A stretch of 23,973 bases of DNA, from positions 1 through 23,973 of the forward strand of contig DASRJO010000058.1 of assembly GCA_035649435.1 (NCBI GenBank), written 5' to 3'. Positions 1 through 6,465 of this stretch are shown here, piece by piece (the stretch's first letter is position 1; the number at the start of each line of letters is the position of its first letter). Both the position numbers and the translations under genes were made by a program. This DNA is from DASRJW01 sp035649435 (GTDB taxonomy: Bacteria > Krumholzibacteriota > Krumholzibacteriia > G020349025). The notes beneath the pieces are model-generated. The model was not told the origin of the DNA, searched no databases, and saw nothing but the letters and a program-made list of their open reading frames with translations.

Positions 1-243
1 AGACGGGTTCATCGTAGCAGGCTAGCTCCCGGGCTCCAGTGTGTGGAAACGACTATCCAGTATCCGGGAAGGGCAGACGCTAACACAGCGTCCGCACCCG
101 CGCAAGGACCCACGCTGGCGGCGCGCGGGCCAGGGCGCGGATTTGCGGCGCGCGTCAGAAGGCAGGCGAGTACCAGCCGGCGTCGATCTGCAGTGACGTG
201 GAGGGATGCGAAAGCGAAAGGGTGGTTGTTGCGAGCGGGGAGG
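1..243. other. Intergenic segment downstream of the histidine kinase, at the window edge
   Basis: No gene could be supported here. Open frames on both strands lack recognisable family motifs and run antisense to, or out of, the kinase gene. On the minus strand an ATG at 12-10 begins a frame (M-N-P-S) that leaves the window at once; a GGGAG stretch lies about 13 nt upstream of it, which is rather far for a ribosome binding site. It may be the start of the next gene, but four codons are not enough to call it. Confidence 0.4.
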
Positions 244-2097
244 TCAGAGCGAGGACAATTGAACGAAGGTGCGGATGAGATCGCCGCGGCGGGATTCGTC
301 GAAGCAGCCGGCGATGCGCCACTGCAGCGCCGGCAGATCGCCATGCGAGTGGGGGTCCATCTCCGACCAACCGCGTGTGAGTCGATTCAACATGTGATCG
401 ACGCCGGCGCGGTCGGTCGCGGCCACCACGAGCCAATGGTCGCGCTGGGTGGCCAAGACGAGATCCGTGCGCCGCACTTGGCTCGTCAAGTAATGCTCGA
501 TCTCCTGCAGCGCTTGCTCGGCGCTCGACGGTTCGGCGCGAACAGTGATCAACGACACCGTGTGCGATGGATGGCGCGCGTCCATGACACGCGACATGTA
601 CAGCGGCAGCAACCGCTCGGGTGCCGCCAGCGGAATGGTGAAGGAGAAGACACTCCCCTTGCCGACTTCGCTCTGCACTTGCACGCGGCCGAAGTTGAGA
701 TGCACGAGCTCACGCACGATGGTGAGTCCGAGACCGAAGCCTTTGGTGCTGGAGCGCGTGTGTGTGTCGAGCTGCTCGAAGCTGCGGAAGATGCGCTCCA
801 GATGTTCCGGCGGCACGCCCGGACCCTGGTCGGTGACGCCGAAGACCAGCTCGTCGCCATGCTCGTGTCGGCGACACCAGAGTGTGACGGCTTTTCCCGG
901 TTCGGAGAACTTGATCGCATTCAGGCCGAGGTTGACGATGACGCGGCTGACCTTCTGCGGATCGCAGTACACCGCCGGCAGACCGGATTCGGTGTCGACG
1001 ACGAGCTCGACGCCGCAGGCGTCCGCCTTGCGTTCGAGCACGGCGCGGCTCGGGCGCAGGACTTCGAGGACGTCGCATCGACGCCGCGACGGCACCAGGA
1101 TGTTCGTCTCCAGGCTGCCGAGATCCACGACGTCGTTCACCATGACGGCGAGATCATCGACGCGCGTGACGATGGTGGCGAGATAGTCGCGCTGCTCCGC
1201 CGTGATCGTGCCCACGAGCTCCTCGTTCAAGGCCGTGGCATATTCGCGAATGACAGTGAGCGGCGTGCGGAATTCGTGTGACACGCGGCTCGTGAACTCG
1301 TGCGCCATCTTGTTCAGCTCGCGCAGATGGGCATTCTGGATTTCGGCGGCTCTGCGCACGGCGTTCAGGTGCTGCTCGTGCTGACTGGTTTCGCGTTTCT
1401 CGTCGTCGAGCTCGCGCCGCAATGTTTCGGTCACTGCCTGGAGGGTGCGCTCGACCTGCCGCCGGGCCTCGAGCTGGCTCTCGAGCTCGTGGACGTCGCG
1501 GGTCATGCCTGCCGCCTTCTCGTCCGAGCTCTCGATCTGCGCTTGCAGGGAGAGATCCAGCTTGCGTCGCCACGACACGAGCGAGCTCTGGCGCAAAGTC
1601 AGGATGAAGACCAGTGCGGCCAGCATGACCGGAACGGCGGCGAGCAGGAGCAGGTGCGTTTGCGCCCAGGGCCACGACTCGATCTGCGCACGGAGCAGCG
1701 GCGCGATGGCGAGCGCGAGCCCGGCGGTCGAAAGCACGCTCGCCAGGGCAAGGGATGCCCAGCTGCGGCGCATCCAGCGGTCGATCGCATCCATCCCCCG
1801 CCGGGTTCGGAGTCCCGACTCGCCGTCCCGCGTCCCCGGGACTGGAATCGAGTCGAGGTCGACGAGCACCGAATCCGGTAGCAGGGGCGCATGCTTCCCC
1901 GTCGCCCGCAGAGCCCGTGGCCGCGGGGCATCTCCCACCGTGACGACTTGTTTTTCTTTCGCGATCACCATAGTTGCTGCGGCCTGGCCTTTTCGGGGCT
2001 TCGAATTCGGCTCGCCGGGCGGATCGACGCCGGCGGCGCCCGCCCCGGAGTCGGTTCCACTGCCAAAAGGCAGCAACGCACGGGCCAAATCGGGCAT
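244..2097 (-). CDS. Membrane-anchored sensor histidine kinase with degenerate GGDEF-like C-terminal domain
   Basis: Probable inner-membrane two-component sensor kinase. Domains in order: an uncharacterised Pro/Gly-rich N-terminal stretch (1-110), two closely spaced membrane helices (about 112-134 and 147-168), a coiled coil (about 175-265), HisKA with the phospho-acceptor box SHEFRTPL (His274), and HATPase_c with N box NLGLNAIKF (Asn393), G1 DQGPGVP (423-429), F box IFRSFEQL (436-443) and G2 GFGLGL (453-458). With only about a dozen residues between the helices there is no periplasmic sensor domain, so it may sense the membrane or the cytosol. Residues about 501-605 follow a GGDEF-like pattern (VSLITVRAE, VRRTDLV, LQWRIAGC) but have RDHW where GGDEF is expected. 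The start is uncertain: ATGs at residues 43 (1971) and 102 (1794) also fit and none has a strong ribosome binding site. No response regulator lies in the window, so the target is unknown. Confidence 0.9.
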   Translation of the reverse strand: MPDLARALLPFGSGTDSGAGAAGVDPPGEPNSKPRKGQAAATMVIAKEKQVVTVGDAPRPRALRATGKHAPLLPDSVLVDLDSIPVPGTRDGESGLRTRRGMDAIDRWMRRSWASLALASVLSTAGLALAIAPLLRAQIESWPWAQTHLLLLAAVPVMLAALVFILTLRQSSLVSWRRKLDLSLQAQIESSDEKAAGMTRDVHELESQLEARRQVERTLQAVTETLRRELDDEKRETSQHEQHLNAVRRAAEIQNAHLRELNKMAHEFTSRVSHEFRTPLTVIREYATALNEELVGTITAEQRDYLATIVTRVDDLAVMVNDVVDLGSLETNILVPSRRRCDVLEVLRPSRAVLERKADACGVELVVDTESGLPAVYCDPQKVSRVIVNLGLNAIKFSEPGKAVTLWCRRHEHGDELVFGVTDQGPGVPPEHLERIFRSFEQLDTHTRSSTKGFGLGLTIVRELVHLNFGRVQVQSEVGKGSVFSFTIPLAAPERLLPLYMSRVMDARHPSHTVSLITVRAEPSSAEQALQEIEHYLTSQVRRTDLVLATQRDHWLVVAATDRAGVDHMLNRLTRGWSEMDPHSHGDLPALQWRIAGCFDESRRGDLIRTFVQLSSL

Positions 2098-2221
2098 GCG
2101 ATCGTTGCGATTGGCCGGAGAAACGACAGCGCAAAGCGCAGCCGGAGGTCACCCTTTGGTCGCCCTAGAGTCCTGTGCGATTTCGGGATCGCCAAACGTA
2201 TGGAGGTCCACACCGGCAGGG

Positions 2222-2247
2222 CCTCGGGGACCGAGCGGTCGCCGAGG
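2222..2247 (-). terminator. Strong symmetric hairpin between the foldase operon and the kinase gene
   Basis: The 26 nt read CCTCGG, G, GACCG, AG, CGGTC, G, CCGAGG: a six-pair outer stem, one G/G mismatch and a five-pair inner stem. It sits about 50 nt after the stop codon of the last foldase gene. There is no following T-run, so it is not a classical intrinsic terminator. It may be a processing or RNA-stability element, or an attenuator in front of the kinase gene. A second inverted repeat (GGTGCCG 2247-2253 with CGGCACC 2274-2280) lies between it and the stop codon. Confidence 0.35.
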
Positions 2248-2296
2248 GTGCCGACGCCGCGACGCTACCCCGGCGGCACCCGCGTACGGACCCGAT

Positions 2297-3604
2297 TCAG
2301 ACTTTGACGGAGACGAAGAATTTCTTGCGCAGCTCGGCGACGTAGCCTTTGAAGAGCTTTTCCAGCTCGCGTTGCTGGAGGTACTGCAGCAGCGGCTCGC
2401 GGATTTCCTCGAACGAGGTGTCCTTCGAGTCGGTGCGCTGGAGGACCTTGAGGACGTAAAAACCGTTCGCGGTGCTGATGACGTTGCTGAGCTCGCCGAC
2501 GGCGAGCGAGTCCACCGCGCCGCGGAACTCGGGCCTGAGCCGATCGATCTCCCATTCCTCCTCCACGACACCGCCTTTGTCGCGCGTGAGCGGATCGTCG
2601 GAGTACTGTTTCGCCAGATCTTCGAAGCTCTCTCCCGCCAAGGCACGGCGCTGGAGGTCGAGGGCGCGCTCGAGCGCGCTGACGCGCGCGTTCTCGTCGG
2701 GCTCGACCTTGATCACGATGTGGCGTGCAGTCATCACGTCGCCTTCACGGGTTTCGAGCTTGACGACCATGAGGCCGAATTTCGTCTCGATCACCGGACT
2801 CAGCTGGCCGGGCTGCAGCTTGCCCACCGCTTCGTCGAAAGCATCGCTCTCGAAGTCACCGTAGCGGAACTTGCCGAGCGAGCCGCCATTGGTCGCCGTG
2901 GGAAACTCAGAAATCTCGCCCGCCACCTTGCCGAACTCCTCGCCTTTTGCGATGCGCTCGAGGGCGGCGTTCATCTTGACCCGAGCAGCCTCGACTTGCT
3001 TCTCGTTGCGTGGGACGACGAGGATGTCCGCCAAACGCACGCGAGTCGGAGTGCGCAACAGCTCCGCCGGGACCGAATCCCGCTGCGCATTGTAGAATTC
3101 CTGCACCTGGGCGGTGGTGATCGAAACACGCGAGCGCAGGTCGCTCTGAATCACGCGCGACGCCAGGATCTGTTTGCGCCGCTGCTCGCGGTGCATGTCG
3201 CGCACCTCGGCTTCGGTGAATCCTTGCCGCTGCAGCTCCTGCCGGTAGCCCACTTCGCCGCCGAGACGTTCCTTGATGGCGCGGATTTCCCGGTCCACCG
3301 ACTCGGTCAACTCGTTCTCCCCGACCTCGAAGCCCTTGAGCTTCGCCTGGGCCACCAGGAGCGCATCGTCGATCATCCCGTCGAGCACTTGCCGAAAGAG
3401 CAACCGTTGCTGCTCTTCGTTCATCTCGCCCAGGTCGCGCTGGAGACGTAGTAGATTCATCTCGCGCAGGACGTCGGAAAGCAGGATCGATTCCTCGTCG
3501 ACGATCGCTGCGACACGATCCACCATCTCGCGTTCGGCGAACGCGCGGCTCCCGAGCCCCAGGAGCGCAAGACAGCAGCCGACGATCAGGTTCCAGCGTT
3601 TCAT
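2297..3604 (-). CDS. SurA-like periplasmic peptidyl-prolyl isomerase with two parvulin domains
   Basis: Predicted periplasmic chaperone/prolyl isomerase of 435 aa, the size of classical SurA, which escorts outer-membrane proteins to the BAM complex. A Sec signal peptide (1-23, ending AFA|E) is followed by a SurA-type N-terminal helical domain (about 26-165, beginning VDRVAAIVDEESIL). Parvulin domain 1 spans about 188-285 (GGSLGKFRYGDF, then the FGLMVVKLE strand). Parvulin domain 2 spans about 292-390 (ARHIVIKV, YSDDPLTRDKGG, GFYVLKV), and a short Lys-rich C-terminal helix follows. I chose ATG 3604 because it starts the signal peptide and overlaps the previous stop codon as ATGA, which implies translational coupling. 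The open frame continues upstream to 4345, but that part is a shadow of the preceding gene. It is the last of three foldase genes. SurA-like function is well supported by domain order; whether both parvulin domains are catalytic cannot be read off. Confidence 0.92.
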   Translation of the reverse strand: MKRWNLIVGCCLALLGLGSRAFAEREMVDRVAAIVDEESILLSDVLREMNLLRLQRDLGEMNEEQQRLLFRQVLDGMIDDALLVAQAKLKGFEVGENELTESVDREIRAIKERLGGEVGYRQELQRQGFTEAEVRDMHREQRRKQILASRVIQSDLRSRVSITTAQVQEFYNAQRDSVPAELLRTPTRVRLADILVVPRNEKQVEAARVKMNAALERIAKGEEFGKVAGEISEFPTATNGGSLGKFRYGDFESDAFDEAVGKLQPGQLSPVIETKFGLMVVKLETREGDVMTARHIVIKVEPDENARVSALERALDLQRRALAGESFEDLAKQYSDDPLTRDKGGVVEEEWEIDRLRPEFRGAVDSLAVGELSNVISTANGFYVLKVLQRTDSKDTSFEEIREPLLQYLQQRELEKLFKGYVAELRKKFFVSVKV

Positions 3605-4602
3605 GGATGCCCCGGATCCGGCGGCGACGTGGTCGAGGTGTCTTCGAGCGGCATGTCGGGAACGGAGAAGCCTGCCGTGTCCACGGAGGTGGTGATGGCG
3701 GAAGGAGCCTCCGGTTCGAGCGGCATGCCGGCATAGGACTTGGCGAGATACACGGGGGCGGCGTTGCGCAGCTCGAGGAAGAGCTTCTCCTCGGCCTCGC
3801 GCTGTTTCTCCAGCAGGAGCACGTGCATGATTTCGTCGCGCGCCATTTCGAAGGGCAGCGGATCCGCCGCCGGCCGCCGGCCCACGACCTGCACGATGTG
3901 GAAGCCGAAGCCGGACGCAATGGGTCCGCGCACCTCGCCTGGCGCCATCTCGAATACCGCCGGCTCGAATGCAGGGTTCATCGCACCCTTGCCGAGGTAG
4001 CCCAGATCGCCGCCGCGGGGCCCGCTCGGGTCGACCGAATGCCGCTGCGCCAGGGTGCGGAAATCCCCGCCGGCCTGCAGCTGCACCAGCACTTGCCGTG
4101 CTTCCTCGACCGAGTTCACCACGATGTGCCGCAAGTTGACTTCCTGCGTGTACTGGTCGATGTGCGAATCGTAATAAGCTTGAACCTCTTGGGCACTCAC
4201 ACGCGCGCGATTCTTCAACTCGCGCTGCAACAGCTCGTCGGCCAAGATCTGTCGTTGCATTTGGCGCAAGGATTCCGCGACCTCGGATTCGCGCTCCAGG
4301 CCTTCCTTCAGAGCCCTCTGGTACAAAAGTTCGGTTTCGATCCAACGGTCGAGAATGGCGCGGATTTCGGCGCCGGTGATGCTCTCCCGGTAGTCCTCGG
4401 GGATGAGTTTGTGCAAGTCGGCTTCGCGCAGCTCGGCATTGCCGACCTGGGCGAGGGCGTCGGGGCTACGCTGGAAAGAGCCACGCCTGTCGTCGCCGGA
4501 CTTCTTTTCACAACCCGCCAGCAGGATCGCCGCGAGCGCAGCGCACCCGGCGGCGGCGCGGAATCCCCGCCGCCATCGCTGCCCTGCGCGCGGCCGGCTC
4601 AA
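3601..4602 (-). CDS. Parvulin-type peptidyl-prolyl isomerase lipoprotein (one parvulin domain)
   Basis: A 333-aa predicted lipoprotein foldase. The N-terminus has an Arg-rich n-region, a hydrophobic core and a lipobox LLAG|C with Cys31. The SurA_N-like helical part covers about 45-150, and a single parvulin domain covers about 155-241 (LRHIVV, FRTLAQRHSVDPSGPRGGDLGYL, FGFHIVQVVGRR). The last 45 residues are rich in Pro, Ser and Thr and look disordered. The start is unusual: the frame opens with TTG at 4602, overlapping the upstream TGA stop (TTGA), and there is no ATG before the lipobox, so TTG is the most plausible start. The upstream GGGGG is a weak ribosome binding site, so translation is probably coupled to the gene before. 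The 3' end overlaps the SurA-like gene by 4 nt. Such proteins resemble PrsA/PpiC lipoproteins; the clients are unknown but are presumably secreted or outer-membrane proteins. Confidence 0.9.
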   Translation of the reverse strand: MSRPRAGQRWRRGFRAAAGCAALAAILLAGCEKKSGDDRRGSFQRSPDALAQVGNAELREADLHKLIPEDYRESITGAEIRAILDRWIETELLYQRALKEGLERESEVAESLRQMQRQILADELLQRELKNRARVSAQEVQAYYDSHIDQYTQEVNLRHIVVNSVEEARQVLVQLQAGGDFRTLAQRHSVDPSGPRGGDLGYLGKGAMNPAFEPAVFEMAPGEVRGPIASGFGFHIVQVVGRRPAADPLPFEMARDEIMHVLLLEKQREAEEKLFLELRNAAPVYLAKSYAGMPLEPEAPSAITTSVDTAGFSVPDMPLEDTSTTSPPDPGHP

Positions 4603-6377
4603 TTCGTGCCCCCGGGCGTGGTCTTGACGTCCGCTCTCCCGGGGACGACGACGTCGGTGCGCCGAATCTCGGCATCAGCCAGGACCTTGTCGTTCACGGT
4701 CACGTTGTATTCCTTCTTCCAATCCACCAGGAGCTCGTTGAGACGGTTCTCGCTCCAGGTATTCTGCCAGTCCTGAACCACGTTCTCCCGGATGTCCTCC
4801 AACGCGAAGGGTCGCTCCGGAATGATCTGCTGCACCTGGAGAATGATCCAGCCCTGACTCGTCTTGAACGGTTGCGAGTAGGCGTTGAGGTTCTTGGCGA
4901 AGGCGCTGTCGGCCAGCTCCTTGTGCTTTTCGTCATCGCGGGCGAAGGCGGCAGTCCGCACGTCGCCGGGGCCCACGGCGCTATCGTTGTAGCGAATCGC
5001 GGTCTCGGCGAAATCGGCGCCCCCGGTGACCTCTTCGTACGCACGGCGCACGACGCGTTCACGCGGATGGAAGATGAGGTTGCAGACGCGCTTCTCCTTC
5101 TCGACGTACACCTTCTGGTGCTCGTCGTAGAACTTCTGCACATCCTCTTCCGTGGGCTCGGGGACTTGCTGCGCGATGAGATAGGTGTGCAAGGCACCGA
5201 CCATCAGCATCTCGTGCCGCAGCTTGATCTCGGACGCCACCTCGGGAATCTTGTCGACGCCGTCGATCCGGGCCTGCTCGATCTGCAGCGGTTTGAGCCA
5301 CGAGTCGCGCACCCAATAGTACAGCCCTTGTGCCCCCACCCATTTGCGCGGCCGATCCATCTTCGGCGTCCGGTCGTACATGTCGGAGAAATCGCCGATC
5401 GTGTACTTCTTGCCATCGATCTCGAACAAAGTGATTTCGCGCTGCGGATTGGTGAAGTCGAGGATGGGCTTGACCTCGGTGGCGGGGTCGATCGGGGATT
5501 CATCGTCGGGCGGCAACTTGTCGTAAGCGATCGCCATCGCCTCCGGCTCGATCTTGAAGTGCCGCTTGGCGAGGATCGACTCGTAGTATTCGTTGGTCGC
5601 CTCGCGGCGTTTGCGTCCGGTGAGCTGTTTCTGGATGCGGTCGCGTTCATCGGCCAACGGCATGGCCTTCACCGCGGTCTCGGAGATCGGCATGAAGATG
5701 TGCCAGCCATAAGGAGTCTCCACCGGGTTGGATAACTGGCCGATCGGCGTGTCGAACACGGCCGCTTCCACCGTGGGAGTCGCACGGCCGTATTCGAGGT
5801 CGGCGAATATGGCGCGTTGCTGCAAGGGGATGTCGTTGCCGTCCGAGCCGACACGCGGGACCTGCGAATGCACGTCGACCATGGAATCGAAGTCGGCACC
5901 GGCGCGAAGCTCCTTCAACACGCCTTCGGCGTCGGCTCGAGTCGCAACGACGATGTGTTTCGCCAGGACTTTGCGCTGCATGTTGGTCCAGAACTTCTGG
6001 ATCTCCTCGTCGGACACGCTGAGCTTGTCCTTGATGGCCAGATCCACCGACTTGGCCTGCAAGAGTTGCTCTTCGAGCATGGTGAGGGTGGCTTTGACAT
6101 CCTTGTCCTCGGCGTATCCCAGTTCCTCGGCCTTCAGTGCCATGACTTCTTTGTTGATGATGAAATCGAGGAACTTGCGCTTTCCGGCCAAGTCGAGCGT
6201 GTCGGGCAGGAGAGACCGGTCCATCTTCTCGAGGCGGTCCTCGTAGTACGACTGGGTCACGTTGTGGCTGCCGACGGTGACGATGACAGCGTCGTCCTTT
6301 TGCCCGCCCTTGCCTTTCGGCGAGCAGGCCACGGCGAGGACTGTCAGGCCCAAGATGCTGGCGCGATCCAATCTCAT
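4599..6377 (-). CDS. Large parvulin-type peptidyl-prolyl isomerase, probable lipoprotein, two separated parvulin-like domains
   Basis: A 592-aa exported foldase and the first gene of the three-gene foldase cluster. A short signal sequence ends in a relaxed lipobox, AVAC (Cys18), followed by a Lys/Gly-rich tether. SurA_N-like helices (about 30-130) lead to parvulin-like domain 1 (about 137-230: LAKHIVVATRADAEGVLKEL, YGWHIFMPI). A second helical segment (about 255-425) comes next, then parvulin-like domain 2 (about 429-517: VCNLIFHPRE, GADFAETAIRYNDS, QGWIILQVQQI) and a C-terminal helix. This looks like two SurA_N-parvulin units in tandem, which would make it an internal duplication. ATG 6377 is preceded by AGGGAG (6383-6388) at 5-nt spacing. 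The frame upstream of 6377 runs antisense-free into mfd sequence and is a shadow. Active-site residues appear less conserved than in the two smaller proteins, so a chaperone rather than enzymatic role is possible. Confidence 0.88.
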   Translation of the reverse strand: MRLDRASILGLTVLAVACSPKGKGGQKDDAVIVTVGSHNVTQSYYEDRLEKMDRSLLPDTLDLAGKRKFLDFIINKEVMALKAEELGYAEDKDVKATLTMLEEQLLQAKSVDLAIKDKLSVSDEEIQKFWTNMQRKVLAKHIVVATRADAEGVLKELRAGADFDSMVDVHSQVPRVGSDGNDIPLQQRAIFADLEYGRATPTVEAAVFDTPIGQLSNPVETPYGWHIFMPISETAVKAMPLADERDRIQKQLTGRKRREATNEYYESILAKRHFKIEPEAMAIAYDKLPPDDESPIDPATEVKPILDFTNPQREITLFEIDGKKYTIGDFSDMYDRTPKMDRPRKWVGAQGLYYWVRDSWLKPLQIEQARIDGVDKIPEVASEIKLRHEMLMVGALHTYLIAQQVPEPTEEDVQKFYDEHQKVYVEKEKRVCNLIFHPRERVVRRAYEEVTGGADFAETAIRYNDSAVGPGDVRTAAFARDDEKHKELADSAFAKNLNAYSQPFKTSQGWIILQVQQIIPERPFALEDIRENVVQDWQNTWSENRLNELLVDWKKEYNVTVNDKVLADAEIRRTDVVVPGRADVKTTPGGTN

Positions 6378-6388
6378 CGGAGCTCCCT

Positions 6389-6406
6389 TTCGAGGTACGT
6401 CTCGAA
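6389..6406 (-). repeat. Inverted repeat directly upstream of the first foldase gene's ribosome binding site
   Basis: Perfect 6-bp arms TTCGAG (6389-6394) and CTCGAA (6401-6406) flank a 6-nt centre. The repeat begins immediately next to the AGGGAG ribosome binding site and lies just downstream of a candidate -10 box. It could be a 5'-end mRNA hairpin or an operator; the sequence cannot distinguish these. Confidence 0.4.
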
Positions 6407-6415
6407 TCCCAGACC

Positions 6416-6443
6416 ATATTAGGGCAACCGCGGGCCAGGGCAA
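6416..6443 (-). promoter_or_regulatory. Candidate sigma70-type promoter for the foldase operon
   Basis: On the minus strand TTGCCC (6443-6438) and TAATAT (6421-6416) are separated by 16 bp. This lies in the 88-bp gap between mfd and the first foldase gene and puts a start site near 6409, about 30 nt before the ATG. The -10 box is good (5 of 6 to TATAAT) and the -35 is moderate. The sequence GGTTGCCCT occurs twice within the same stretch. It would let the foldase genes be expressed independently of mfd. Confidence 0.4.
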
Positions 6444-6465
6444 CCCTCGGAAAACCCCTGTGGCG

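Noticed and set aside
115..150. TTGCGC-17-TAGCGT as promoter towards the left edge
   Set aside because: Poor -10 match and no confirmed gene downstream within the window.
43..1281. Plus-strand open frame of 412 codons
   Set aside because: Antisense to the histidine kinase, which has all its catalytic boxes. No family motif; long antisense frames are expected in GC-rich coding DNA.
1445..3451. Plus-strand open frame of 668 codons
   Set aside because: Antisense to the kinase and the SurA-like gene and spans the gap between them; no recognisable domain.
3605..4345. N-terminal extension of the SurA-like frame (247 codons)
   Set aside because: Overlaps the 333-aa lipoprotein gene in another frame; the signal peptide at 3604 and the ATGA overlap mark the true start.
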